Of a stretch of DNA of 64,000 nt, positions 54,220 to 63,308 are shown piece after piece; within the stretch, counting starts at the first letter, position 1; every line of letters starts with the position of its first letter. The notes under the pieces were generated by a model, which ran no database searches, was not told the origin of the DNA, and saw only the letters and a program-made list of their open reading frames with translations. The translations under genes and the position numbers were made by a program. Source of the stretch: Sphingobium sp. YR768 (GTDB taxonomy: Bacteria; Pseudomonadota; Alphaproteobacteria; Sphingomonadales; Sphingomonadaceae); assembly GCF_900111125.1 (NCBI RefSeq), contig NZ_FOGE01000013.1:62001-126000 (forward strand), given 5' to 3'.

Positions 54220-55343
54220 GCATCGCTGATGTAAAGCCGATAGAGAGCAACATGCCGGCGCAGCGGGCGCAAGCCATCGCAGAGCATCTCGGTAACCTTG
54301 GTACACGCTATGATGCCGCTCCTGTATTTCCAATCGAGAGCGTGAAGCTGCTGCGGGGAGCCGGATTGCTTCACCCATTCGCGCCGATCAGTGCCGGCGG
54401 CGACATCTTTCCCGACCGTCAGTCTCAATATATGACCATGATGTCTGTCCTGCGCATCATCGGACGTGCCGACCTTAGCGTCGGGCGGCTGTATGAAGGG
54501 CATCTCAACGCGCTTTTGCTGTTCGACTGGTTTGGCACGGCTGTTCAATGCGCGGTCCTGCACCAGCAATTGCACGATGGTGCGCTGTTCGGCGTCTGGG
54601 CGACCGAACCACCGCCCGGAGTGCGCCTCAGCGGCGCAAACAACAACTGGACACTGGACGGTGCCAAATCCTTTGCGACCGGCGCGGGCGGGCTGACCCA
54701 TGCGATCATCACGGCGCAACCATCGGGTGGTCCAAGGCAGCTTGTCATCGTTCCGGCGGATGAAGCCGCGCGAACGGACCTGTCGCAATGGCGCATGCGC
54801 GGCATGCGCGCGACAGGAAGCGGGATGTACGATTTGAGTGGCCTGTCCGTTGGACCTGACGCTCTTCTGGGAAACGGCGGCGACTATGATCTGGAGCCAG
54901 ACTTCACGACTGGTGCGTGGCGTTTTACCGCTGTCCAGCTCGGCGGTGTCGAGGCGCTGTTAACCGAGACACGCGCCGCCATGACGACAGCAGCCCGCGA
55001 AGATCCGTTGCAGCGTGTCAAATTTGCCGATGCGGTCGTTGCGGCACGATCTGCTTATCTGTGGGTTCGCGAATGCGCCACCCGCGCAGCGGCGGGTGAC
55101 GAAGATGGTCCGGCGTTCGCCCGCATGACCCGTGGCGTCGTCGAACGGGCAGCGCTTGATGTTATGGAATTGGCAAGCCGGATCATCGGCACGCGCAGCG
55201 CCATCGATGGGCAACGTATCGACAAGATCATCCGGGATCTAAGCGTCTATTTGAGACAGGCCGGACCCGATTATGCAAAGGATCAGGCAGCGATCGCATG
55301 GCTCGATCATGATGCCTGGGGCAGCGGAGATGTCCTATGGTGA
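54216..55343 (+). CDS. Acyl-CoA dehydrogenase-like flavoprotein
   Basis: 375 residues. The N-terminal helical domain, beta domain (ALFGVWATEPPPGVRL, LDGAKSFATGAGG) and C-terminal helical domain are all visible. The usual catalytic Glu position is not evident. No acyl-CoA pathway gene is near, and it sits between glycosyltransferase and deacetylase genes, so it may act as an FAD-dependent oxidase or hydroxylase on a sugar or lipid, as in the nitroso-sugar or DnmZ/acyl-CoA-dehydrogenase-fold enzymes. Overlaps the previous stop by four bases. Confidence 0.8.
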   Translation: MSIADVKPIESNMPAQRAQAIAEHLGNLGTRYDAAPVFPIESVKLLRGAGLLHPFAPISAGGDIFPDRQSQYMTMMSVLRIIGRADLSVGRLYEGHLNALLLFDWFGTAVQCAVLHQQLHDGALFGVWATEPPPGVRLSGANNNWTLDGAKSFATGAGGLTHAIITAQPSGGPRQLVIVPADEAARTDLSQWRMRGMRATGSGMYDLSGLSVGPDALLGNGGDYDLEPDFTTGAWRFTAVQLGGVEALLTETRAAMTTAAREDPLQRVKFADAVVAARSAYLWVRECATRAAAGDEDGPAFARMTRGVVERAALDVMELASRIIGTRSAIDGQRIDKIIRDLSVYLRQAGPDYAKDQAAIAWLDHDAWGSGDVLW

Positions 55344-56032
55344 TGGGGCGCATCGGCGCACATTCCCTGACAGCAAGGCCATGGCGTGCCCTTCGCTGGC
55401 TCGTCATTGCCCCGCACCCTGACGATGAAACGCTGGGTACGGGCGCACTCATCGCCCATATGGCCAAAGCAGGAAAATTCGCTGGTCTTGTCTATCTGAC
55501 CGATGGGTCGGGGTCGCATCCGCTTAAAGATGGGAAAGCAGGCTCGATCGTCGCTGCCCGTCAGCGCGAGGGCCGGCGGGCGTTGCGGCGCCTTGCAGGC
55601 TTACAAGTCAAAGCGCCCTTATGCCTTGGATGGAAAGACGCAACGCCTGAAGTCCCAGGTTCGGTGCTTTTCGGCAGAAGTTACCGCAAACTTGCTGCGT
55701 TGTGCGGACGACTACGCGTAGATGTCCTGGCGACGACTGCCCCTCACGAGCCGCATTGCGACCATATTGCGGCAGCTGGCCTGGCACATGCCGTCAGGAT
55801 CAGGTCGCGGGGCCGGATTACCGTCGCTGAATATTGCGTCTGGGGTGAGGCACCTAGTAGCCTAACCCACAAGACGCTTATCACGCCGTCCATGTCGCCG
55901 GGCGTCAGGCGCTACGCCCTTGCAGCCCATCGAAGCCAGCTTACCGCCTCGCATGGCCCTGGTTTTCGTCTGCCTAAAAACAAGCGATCGATGGCGCCGC
56001 ACGACCTTCTTTACGTCAGGAAGCGCCCATGA
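55337..56032 (+). CDS. PIG-L family N-deacetylase
   Basis: 231 residues. VIAPHPDDETLGTGALIAHM is the AHPDDE zinc-binding motif (His, Asp), and EPHCDHIAAAGL gives the second His pair. PIG-L/LmbE enzymes remove acetyl from N-acetylglucosamine derivatives or similar amides. Overlaps the dehydrogenase gene by seven bases and the methyltransferase gene by four. Expected to expose an amine for the next enzyme. Confidence 0.9.
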   Translation: MVMGRIGAHSLTARPWRALRWLVIAPHPDDETLGTGALIAHMAKAGKFAGLVYLTDGSGSHPLKDGKAGSIVAARQREGRRALRRLAGLQVKAPLCLGWKDATPEVPGSVLFGRSYRKLAALCGRLRVDVLATTAPHEPHCDHIAAAGLAHAVRIRSRGRITVAEYCVWGEAPSSLTHKTLITPSMSPGVRRYALAAHRSQLTASHGPGFRLPKNKRSMAPHDLLYVRKRP

Positions 56033-56616
56033 ACCGACATCGAACGACCCTGGACGCGGATTATTTCGAGCGCATGTTTAGCGGGACGAGTGACCCGTGG
56101 GATCTGGAAACCAGCTCTTACGAGCAGGCGAAGTTCGAGGACAGCATAGCGGCACTTGGCGACCGGAACTACGCCAGCGGTTTTGAAGTGGGTTGCGCCA
56201 AAGGAATGCTGACCTTGAAACTCAGCGCCTTATGCAAAGCGCTGCTGTCCATCGACGTGAGCGAAACCGCGCTGGCAGCCGCTAAACAGCGCACGGCCCA
56301 TCTCGATCACGTCACATTCGAGCAAATGGCTTTTCCTCGAACGGCACCCTCCGGGCAGTTCGAATTGATAGTCCTGTCCGAGGTCGCATATTATTGGGAC
56401 GATATGGACATTGGTCGTGCGGCCGAGTGGCTGGAAGCGCATCTCCTTGTTGGCGGTGACCTCCTGCTCGTGCATTTTACCGAAGACACCGACTATCCAC
56501 AAAGCGGTGACGACGCGGTCGCCAAGCTGTCTGGATCACTGACCAACGCGATGACGGTGGTCACCGCTTACCGACGGCCACGCTATCGTCTCGATCTGTG
56601 GCGGCGTGCCCTGTGA
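56029..56616 (+). CDS. SAM-dependent methyltransferase, NodS-like
   Basis: 195 residues. DYFERMFSGTSDPWDLETSSYEQAKF is characteristic of the NodS-type N-methyltransferases; SGFEVGCAKGMLT is the SAM-binding glycine loop, and LSIDVSETALAAAK the acidic strand. NodS methylates the free amine of a deacetylated glucosamine in Nod-factor synthesis, which pairs well with the PIG-L deacetylase upstream. Overlaps by four bases at both ends. The activity is inferred from family. Confidence 0.88.
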   Translation: MNRHRTTLDADYFERMFSGTSDPWDLETSSYEQAKFEDSIAALGDRNYASGFEVGCAKGMLTLKLSALCKALLSIDVSETALAAAKQRTAHLDHVTFEQMAFPRTAPSGQFELIVLSEVAYYWDDMDIGRAAEWLEAHLLVGGDLLLVHFTEDTDYPQSGDDAVAKLSGSLTNAMTVVTAYRRPRYRLDLWRRAL

Positions 56617-57458
56617 GCATCAGCGTTCTGACCATCGTCAAGAACCGGGAGGGCCATCTTGCCGAACTGGTGGAAGGGTTAAGGCGCAGCGTTGTTCTTC
56701 CTGATGAACTTGTCATTGTCGATATGGGCAGCACGCCTGCCCTGATCGCACCTAAAGCCCCATTCCCGATTCGCCTGGTTACGCTGGAGCGGACCGGCCT
56801 GCCGCTCGCCGCCGCTCGCAACGCTGCGGCGCACACAGCAATGGGCGAGCATCTTCTCTTTCTGGATGTGGACTGCATACCCATGCGCCACCTTTTAGGG
56901 GAAATGGACGATGAGCTTGAACGCGCCGACGCACTAATCTGTGCGGAAGCCTTATATCTGGGTCCAACAGACGTTCGTGATGGGTGGGAAGAAGATCATC
57001 TCAAGCTATCAGCCAAATCCCATCCCATCCGCGCATTCCCGGCGAAAGGCATTCGAGAGGAGGCCAATGTCGGGCTCTTCTGGTCATTGGTTTTCGGCAT
57101 CCGTCGGAATCGGTTCACTGACCTGCAAGGTTTTGATGAAGCCTTTGATGGCTATGGCGCGGAGGATACGGACTTTGGCTTCCGGGCGCGGGATGCAGGC
57201 ATTCCGCTCCTGTTCAAAGGCGGCGCTGGCGCTTTTCACCAGCATCATGAGGTATTTGACCCTCCACTCCAGCATCTGGAGGACATCGTGCGTAACGCGC
57301 AGCTTTTTCGCGATCGCTGGCAATTCTGGCCTATGACAGGGTGGCTCGATGCCTTTGCGAAAATGGGCCTCATCGCCATGACGGACAATCGCATCATCCT
57401 GCGCCGGACAGCTAATGCCGCTGAACTTTCAGGCGCCCGGCGGTCATCGGCATTCTAG
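56613..57458 (+). CDS. Glycosyltransferase family 2 (GT-A)
   Basis: 281 residues. MSISVLTIVKNREGHLAELVEG, then LFLDVDCIPMRHL with the DxD motif, and GYGAEDTDFGFRARD with the catalytic Asp and GxED motif common in polypeptide-GalNAc/chondroitin-type GT2 proteins. GTG start overlaps the methyltransferase stop (GTGA); the frame also opens at 56598. Last gene of the operon, followed by a 9-bp terminator stem. Confidence 0.85.
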   Translation: MSISVLTIVKNREGHLAELVEGLRRSVVLPDELVIVDMGSTPALIAPKAPFPIRLVTLERTGLPLAAARNAAAHTAMGEHLLFLDVDCIPMRHLLGEMDDELERADALICAEALYLGPTDVRDGWEEDHLKLSAKSHPIRAFPAKGIREEANVGLFWSLVFGIRRNRFTDLQGFDEAFDGYGAEDTDFGFRARDAGIPLLFKGGAGAFHQHHEVFDPPLQHLEDIVRNAQLFRDRWQFWPMTGWLDAFAKMGLIAMTDNRIILRRTANAAELSGARRSSAF

Positions 57459-57466
57459 GCATCGAA

Positions 57467-57488
57467 GGCGGCGGGTTGCCCCGCCGCC
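57467..57488. terminator. Bidirectional terminator between the GT2 and DUF2383 genes
   Basis: GGCGGCGGG (57467-57475) pairs perfectly with CCCGCCGCC (57480-57488) over TTGC in the 36-bp gap between convergent genes. Confidence 0.7.
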
Positions 57489-57494
57489 ACGCAT

Positions 57495-57947
57495 TCAACG
57501 TTCCATCGAATGCTTGATGTCGCGAATTTCGTCATGGCCCGCCTTGACCGACGTGTAGGCTGAAGCGACGAGCGTCTGCACAGCGGACGAGAGCTCCCGA
57601 TCTTCGAGCGCATCTTCATATTTGGCCTTGATATGATCTTCGCCGGCCTCGACCTCGTTGATGATCGCCTTGTCATCATGGCCGGTAACGACGGATTTGA
57701 GATTGAGGAAAACGCGATGCGCGCCTGCCAGGATGGTGCCGTCATCCTCGGGTTCACCGCCCAGAGAGGAAACGTGCTGCTGGAGCTGTGAAACCAGCGG
57801 GCGGCGTTCACCGGCAAGGCCGTTGAACAGTGTCACAAAGCCAGAATTTTCCGTATTTTTTGCAGCTTCCGTATAGCCTTCGACGCTATCGAGCGTGGTA
57901 GCGATCAGGCTGTTGAGCGTTGAAATGTCATGGCTGAGTTCGGTCAT
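57495..57947 (-). CDS. DUF2383/PA2169-type four-helix-bundle protein
   Basis: 150 residues: STLNSLIATTLDSVEGYTEA, LGGEPEDDGTILAGAHRVFL, EVEAGEDHIKAKYEDALED. This matches the ferritin-like DUF2383 (PA2169 family), a four-helix bundle of stress-linked proteins. ExxxH positions (EAGEDHI, HDEIRDIKH) could bind metal. It is convergent with the glycan operon. Probably stress-induced. Confidence 0.85.
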   Translation of the reverse strand: MTELSHDISTLNSLIATTLDSVEGYTEAAKNTENSGFVTLFNGLAGERRPLVSQLQQHVSSLGGEPEDDGTILAGAHRVFLNLKSVVTGHDDKAIINEVEAGEDHIKAKYEDALEDRELSSAVQTLVASAYTSVKAGHDEIRDIKHSMER

Positions 57948-58153
57948 GGGACATCCTCACTATGGACCCGCCGCCAGACGCGGCTGTCTCGGGATCTGAA
58001 CGACCAATGGTCGGGAAAGACTCTTTCTAGAATCGGAAATTAACTTGCGTCAGTGCGATAGTTGGCCGGACCGAAGGCCCCATGAGCTGCGTTGACCAAA
58101 GATACGAGATGCACTTTACCTATACACGATAGGCAAATTGCTGAGGGATGACC

Positions 58154-58411
58154 ATGGAACAAAATTACGCGCATGGCCGGCGGGATGGTCTGCGGCTGGC
58201 GCTGTCGATCCTGACGGCAGAAGAAGCAAAATGGGCAACATTGTTGGGAGAAAGCCCATCGTGGCGCACCAATGCCACGCGTGAGGTGCGGTACAAGACG
58301 TTGAAAGTCGCGCAACAGCGTCTGCGTACGGCGCTAAACCGCCTCACGCCCAAATCCGATCACGCCATCGATCCCGAGGTCGCCTCGGCCCTCGAGGAAA
58401 TCGGGCTATAA
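58154..58411 (+). CDS. Small helical protein, unknown
   Basis: 85 residues: MEQNYAHGRRDGLRLALSIL, then helical segments rich in Ala, Leu and Arg and an acidic C-terminus (DPEVASALEEIGL). GAGGG precedes the ATG at six bases; ATG 58148 is inside that site. No family recognised. Seven bases before the DUF3253 gene, likely co-transcribed. Confidence 0.55.
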   Translation: MEQNYAHGRRDGLRLALSILTAEEAKWATLLGESPSWRTNATREVRYKTLKVAQQRLRTALNRLTPKSDHAIDPEVASALEEIGL

Positions 58412-58418
58412 TTCTGTC

Positions 58419-58712
58419 ATGACCCACGACAACATGCCTGCCCCGTCAGACGATGCGCGTACCGCTGTGTTGGAACTGCTCGACCGCCGCTCGGACCGGG
58501 TGACAATCTGTCCAAGCGAAGTGGCAAGAGCAATCGCCAGCAAAGCCGGCGCCGACCCGACGGAACAGGACTGGCGTGCGGTAATGCCGGTCGTTCGCGC
58601 CGCGATCGATCAGATGGTGGACGATGGGCTGATCGAACTGAATTGGAAGGGAAAAAGCATGCCATCACGCAGCGGCCTCGACCGGATCGGTCGAGCGCAC
58701 CGCGAGGACTGA
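58419..58712 (+). CDS. DUF3253 domain protein
   Basis: 97 residues. AVLELLDRRSDRVTICPSEVARAIA, WRAVMPVVRAAIDQMVDDGLIELNWKGK. The TICPSEVAR and WRxxMPxVR motifs are the DUF3253 signature, a winged-helix-like small domain. Function unknown. Seven bases after the small helical protein. Confidence 0.8.
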   Translation: MTHDNMPAPSDDARTAVLELLDRRSDRVTICPSEVARAIASKAGADPTEQDWRAVMPVVRAAIDQMVDDGLIELNWKGKSMPSRSGLDRIGRAHRED

Positions 58713-58893
58713 ACTGCCTTCACCGCATAAGACCGGCGACGCGCAGAGCATCGTGGATGATTTTTTCGACGCCAGCCTTCCCGGATAATATCGGGCGCGC
58801 AGGTTCGGACGGCAACGGTTCCAAACGGCCTGATTGCCAGCCTGTTGATGGGATCTGCAAAGAAATCCACATCATTCCGAATTTGCAGAGCAG

Positions 58894-59340
58894 ATGACCG
58901 AGAGACTTGTCGGCCTCAGCCGCGCCCAAGTTCTCTTTGCCGAAACCGACACCCCTTGCGATCTTAACGACCTTGTTTCGGCCCTCGTCGAACCGTTCAG
59001 CAATGAGCATTACGGCGTTGAAATCGAACGTCTGCCAGCATGTACGATCGACAAGGGGAGAGCCGATGCGATCGCCCTGGTCATCGGGGAGCTGACCGTC
59101 AACTCGTCCAAACATGGCGCGATTAAATATGGTGGTTCAGTCAAAATCTGCGGGGAAGCAGATGATCGGTCATTGTCCATCTTCTGGGCGGAGCATAGTT
59201 TCGCGCCGGTCGTCGAGCATGTACGCGATGGCGGCCAGGGCCTTGCCCTCATCGGGCGGATCATGCGCGCGCGCAGCGGCACCATCGACACGGCATGGCG
59301 CGATGATGGTTTGGACGTCACGCTGACCTTCGCGCTCTGA
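58894..59340 (+). CDS. Histidine kinase ATPase-domain-only protein (HWE/HisKA_2 type), possibly truncated
   Basis: 148 residues covering only the end of the dimerisation domain and the ATPase domain: TERLVGLSRAQVLFAETDTP, N-box ALVIGELTVNSSKHGAIKYG, G2 box GGQGLALIGRIMRARSG. This is the HWE/HisKA_2 type. The homology continues upstream in frame (FAEQ before the Met) to a TGA at 58846-58848, and an H-box-like CACCGCATAAG at 58721 lies out of frame, so it may be the end of a broken kinase. Standalone HWE ATPase proteins also exist. Confidence 0.6.
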   Translation: MTERLVGLSRAQVLFAETDTPCDLNDLVSALVEPFSNEHYGVEIERLPACTIDKGRADAIALVIGELTVNSSKHGAIKYGGSVKICGEADDRSLSIFWAEHSFAPVVEHVRDGGQGLALIGRIMRARSGTIDTAWRDDGLDVTLTFAL

Positions 59341-59453
59341 CCCTTCGACTGATGATTGCCTGATCCAGCACATCCAAATTTGCGTTCGACGTTCTGATTC
59401 CGATTGATGTGCCAGTTATTGACACAGCACGGCAAGGCGGTAATCCACCGCCT

Positions 59454-62171
59454 ATGCCCAATCGCCTTTCCAGAAACGTCTCCCTCACGCCAGAGCTTGA
59501 TCGCTTTATCGAGACCCGTCTCGAGATTGGCGATTATGGTAATGCCAGTGAGGTGGTACGCACCGCGCTCAAACTGCTGCGTGAGCGGGAGGGGGTCGGT
59601 TCGGGCGATCCATTTGGATGGCTGCGGGGGCGTGGCACCTGCGTTGACCTGATGCGCCAGCAGGATTGGACGGCCACTCAGCTTGGCAGCCCGGCTCGAT
59701 GGTCAGCGCAACTGCGGGCCACAGTAAACAATGTCCTCAATTCGCCTGTCCCCAAGGTACTGATGTGGGGGCCAGATCACGTCATGATCTATAATGACGG
59801 CTATGTCGCCATAGCCGGGGATTATCACCCCAGGGCCATGGGTGGCACCGTGCCGGGCATCTGGCCCGAAATCTGGGATTTCAACCACGAGATCCTGGCT
59901 TCAGGGTTCCGTGGCGAGGTGGTCTCGCACCGCGATCAGCCCATGATACTCAACCGCTATGGGACGCCGGAGGAGGTCATTTTCGACCTCTTCTATACGC
60001 CTATATATGATGAGGATGGCAAGGTCGGCGGTGTCATGTGCACCGTTATCGAGAATACCGAAAAGGTAGAAGCGCAGCGCGCTTTGGCCAAAAGCGAACA
60101 TGAGCTGCGGATCATCACGGACTCGCTGCCGGTCCTGATCTCTTATGTCGATACAGAACATGTCTACCGCTTTGCCAACAGTTTCTACGAGGACTGGCTG
60201 GGTACACCGCCATCCCAGGTCATCGGTCGGCATATTCGCGATGTCGTCGGCGAGAAGACCTATGCCGACCGCCTGCCGCTGATCGAGCGGGCGATGGCAG
60301 GCGAGTGGGTGGTCGCCGATACCACGATGCCCCACCATTCCGGCCAGGATCGCGCGGCCGAGGTTCGCTACATCCCTCGGGTTGAAGCGAACGGCTCGGT
60401 TTCCGGCTTCCATGTGCTGGTATTCGACATTGAGGATCGCGTTCAGCGCGAGGCTGCGTTAGAGCGCCTGATCCAGCACCGCGAGCGCGCAGAGGAACAA
60501 CTGCGCCAGCTCAACGAGACGCTGGAAACACGCGTCATCGAGGAAATCGCAGAGCGCCGCCAGGCTGAAGCGATCCTGGCCCAATCGCAGAAGATGGAAA
60601 CGATCGGCCAGCTGACCGGCGGCGTTGCCCATGATTTCAACAATCTCTTGCAGGTCGTATCGGGCAATCTCCAGCTGCTGGCCCGCGACATCGCCGACAA
60701 TGAGAAGGCGCAGACGCGTGTCGCCAACGCAATGGCCGGCGTTACCCGGGGCGCCAAGCTCGCCGCCCAGCTTCTGGCCTTTGGCAGGCGGCAGGCGCTT
60801 GAGCCCAAGGTGGTGAATGTTACACGCTTCGTACGCGATATGGACGATATGCTCCGCCGCGCTATCGGTGAGGGCATCGAGATAGAGACCATCGTTGCTG
60901 GTGGGCTCTGGAACACATTTGTCGATCCGGCACAGGTCGAGAACGCACTGCTCAATCTCGCGATCAACGCCCGGGACGCGATGGATGGACAGGGCAGGCT
61001 CACGATCGAGCTCGGCAATGCCAGCCTCGACGATGATTATGCGCGTACCCATAGCGAAGTCGTGGCCGGTCAATATGTGATGCTGGCTGTTACCGACACC
61101 GGCACGGGCATTCCGGCCGATATTATCGACAAGGTTTTTGACCCGTTCTTTTCGACCAAGAGCGAGGGCAAGGGATCGGGTCTTGGGCTTTCGATGGTCT
61201 ATGGTTTCGTCAAACAGTCTGGCGGACACATCAAAATCTACTCCGAGGTTGGCGAAGGCACGACCATCAAACTTTACTTCCCCCGCTCGGTGGAAAATGA
61301 GGATGTGGAGGTCGAACTTGACAGCGGGCCGATCCGCGGTGGCAGTGAAACCGTACTGGTCGTCGAAGATGACGATGCGGTTCGCGCGACGGTCGTCGAG
61401 ATGTTGAGCGACTTGGGCTATGGGGTCCTCAAGGCTGTTGATGCCAGCAGCGCTCTGAGCGTCATCGAAAGCGGCATCCAGATCGACATGCTGTTCACCG
61501 ATGTCGTCATGCCCGGGCGCCTCAAGAGCGCGGAACTGGCGCGCATGGCGCGCGAGCGCCAACCAGACATCGCCGTGCTGTTCACCTCAGGCTATACAGA
61601 GAATTCGATCGTCCATGGCGGTCGCCTGGATGCCGGCGTCGAACTTCTTTCCAAGCCCTATTCCCGTGATGCCCTCGCGCGCAAATTCCGGCACGTTCTG
61701 GCAAATCAGCGGCAACGCAACCTCGCCCGATTAATGCCTCAGCGAGCAACGCCGACCGAGCCATCCTCGCGTCGGAAGGCCCTTGTTTTGATTGTTGAGG
61801 ATGACGCACTCATCCTGATGAACACGGCGGAAATGGTGAAGGAACTGGGACTGACCGTGATCGAGGCAATGAGTGCCGAAGACGCGATTTCCGCGCTTCA
61901 GACCACCCATGTCGACGTGCTGATCACCGACGTCAATCTACCGGGAATGGCTGGGCCCGAACTGGCTGCTCAGGCGCGCGCGCTCCTACCTGAAATAGGC
62001 GTGATTTTTGCTACCGGTGATACGCAACTGGAATTTGATCGCGCCGATCCCAAGGTTGCTCTCCTTGCAAAGCCATATGATGGAAAGGCGCTTGCAGAAG
62101 CTATTTCTGGTGCAGGTATCGATCTTATGTCCACGTCGACACCGTCTCGCAAAGACGCCAAATCCAGTTAG
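59454..62171 (+). CDS. ParD-type RHH domain fused to PAS-PAS hybrid histidine kinase with two receiver domains
   Basis: 905 residues. Residues about 4-48 ([40 protein letters not shown]) form a ribbon-helix-helix as in ParD antitoxins: strand NVSLTP, helix [11 protein letters not shown], turn GNAS, helix [20 protein letters not shown] domain follows ([20 protein letters not shown], about 60-195), a second PAS (about 205-325), a coiled coil (about 330-385), and the kinase core: His393 in [12 protein letters not shown]-box [13 protein letters not shown]1 [17 protein letters not shown]2 GSGLGLSM. Two receivers follow with Asp683 (LFTDVVMPG) and Asp826 (LITDVNLPG). A GTG start at 59409 is also open. 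No parE lies nearby. Confidence 0.88.
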   Translation: MPNRLSRNVSLTPELDRFIETRLEIGDYGNASEVVRTALKLLREREGVGSGDPFGWLRGRGTCVDLMRQQDWTATQLGSPARWSAQLRATVNNVLNSPVPKVLMWGPDHVMIYNDGYVAIAGDYHPRAMGGTVPGIWPEIWDFNHEILASGFRGEVVSHRDQPMILNRYGTPEEVIFDLFYTPIYDEDGKVGGVMCTVIENTEKVEAQRALAKSEHELRIITDSLPVLISYVDTEHVYRFANSFYEDWLGTPPSQVIGRHIRDVVGEKTYADRLPLIERAMAGEWVVADTTMPHHSGQDRAAEVRYIPRVEANGSVSGFHVLVFDIEDRVQREAALERLIQHRERAEEQLRQLNETLETRVIEEIAERRQAEAILAQSQKMETIGQLTGGVAHDFNNLLQVVSGNLQLLARDIADNEKAQTRVANAMAGVTRGAKLAAQLLAFGRRQALEPKVVNVTRFVRDMDDMLRRAIGEGIEIETIVAGGLWNTFVDPAQVENALLNLAINARDAMDGQGRLTIELGNASLDDDYARTHSEVVAGQYVMLAVTDTGTGIPADIIDKVFDPFFSTKSEGKGSGLGLSMVYGFVKQSGGHIKIYSEVGEGTTIKLYFPRSVENEDVEVELDSGPIRGGSETVLVVEDDDAVRATVVEMLSDLGYGVLKAVDASSALSVIESGIQIDMLFTDVVMPGRLKSAELARMARERQPDIAVLFTSGYTENSIVHGGRLDAGVELLSKPYSRDALARKFRHVLANQRQRNLARLMPQRATPTEPSSRRKALVLIVEDDALILMNTAEMVKELGLTVIEAMSAEDAISALQTTHVDVLITDVNLPGMAGPELAAQARALLPEIGVIFATGDTQLEFDRADPKVALLAKPYDGKALAEAISGAGIDLMSTSTPSRKDAKSS

Positions 62172-62367
62172 CGCGCAATCTCCGCGTTGACCGGGCGAAC
62201 GCCTGCGCGCCCGGTCAATAACTCATAGCATTGGGTCAGTCTGTGACGGGCATGGCCGATTTAACATGGCCCGTTCTTCTGCCAGGATCCCACCCATGCA
62301 TCCGATGCGAGCGTCCTTGGTCAATGGTCTGCGTCAATGCAGACGCGTGGGCTAACCGGTGAAACTC

Positions 62368-63234
62368 TTACAAGGGCAGTGCTTTGAGCAGAGAGGCTGC
62401 CGACACGATCTGGATATCGGAACCTGACGCTCGATATGCCTCAGCCCTTTTGAACTGCGCATCGTAACGGACATAGCCGAACGGCTCATCTGCCGCGACG
62501 ACCAGCATCGTCGTGGTCGCGCCGACTGACGCCATGATCTTCCCACCATTGGCCGCAATGCGCTGCGCCAATGGACCGTCACGCGGCTCGCCAAGGATGG
62601 CAATGCGCTGGCCCTTGAGCATCCCTCCGGTCGCTGGCCTTGGCAAAGGCGGCGGACGTTTTCTGGGCGGTGGCGCCAGCCAGTCGGTCAATTGCGAGCC
62701 TGTATGGTCGATCGCCTTTACGATGATCATCCCTGCCGCGCGGGCATCGCTTAGTGCATCATGATGTTTGAGCGGGATACCCAGATGCTTCGCCACGATG
62801 TTGAGCCGGTGACTGGGAAGCTCGGGCCATACGCGCTTGGCAACGCGCACACTATCGAGCCATGTCGTCTCGACCATCGCGCGGTCATGGACCAGGCAGG
62901 CTGCGGCGAGGGCCCCTTTATCGAAATAGGAATGGGCAACGGTCGTGCGACCACTCAAATGACTGTGCACGACGGCATGGACATCGGCAAAGCAGGGTTG
63001 GCCCACGACATGCCTGGCGGCAATCCCGTGAATGCGCGTGTTGAAGCTGCTGAAATGATCCCGCGGGTCGACCAGCGACTCATACTCAAAGGTGACTGCG
63101 CCATTGCGGAACCCGACGATACCGATCTGGCAGATGCTACTGACGCGGGCGCATGCCGTTTCGACATCGATGACCACGAAATCCGGCTCTTTGCTTTCGT
63201 CATCGCCGGGATCGGTTGGATGGGGTGGGAACAT
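62368..63234 (-). CDS. DEDD 3'-5' exonuclease with C-terminal BRCT domain
   Basis: 288 residues. Exonuclease motif I is FVVIDVETACARVSSICQIGIV (Asp, Glu), then TTVAHSYFDKGAL (motif II, Asp), and HDALSDARAAG (motif III, DEDDh-type). After a proline/arginine linker (RKRPPPLPRPA), a BRCT domain follows (LKGQRIAILGEPRDGPLAQRIAANGGKI, TTMLVVAAD). It resembles DnaQ-like repair exonucleases such as those fused to BRCT in alphaproteobacteria. The frame opens upstream with TTG at 63285. Confidence 0.85.
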   Translation of the reverse strand: MFPPHPTDPGDDESKEPDFVVIDVETACARVSSICQIGIVGFRNGAVTFEYESLVDPRDHFSSFNTRIHGIAARHVVGQPCFADVHAVVHSHLSGRTTVAHSYFDKGALAAACLVHDRAMVETTWLDSVRVAKRVWPELPSHRLNIVAKHLGIPLKHHDALSDARAAGMIIVKAIDHTGSQLTDWLAPPPRKRPPPLPRPATGGMLKGQRIAILGEPRDGPLAQRIAANGGKIMASVGATTTMLVVAADEPFGYVRYDAQFKRAEAYRASGSDIQIVSAASLLKALPL

Positions 63235-63308
63235 GGAGGGGCCATAGGCGGTCTCAAACCCAATGTCCAAGCGCTCTGCTGGCAATGGCAGGGTTGCAAA
63301 GTCCCACC

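Noticed and set aside
59350..59453. Separate parD gene with a following parE
   Set aside because: The ParD-like domain runs straight into the kinase frame, and no ParE-like frame lies downstream on either strand.
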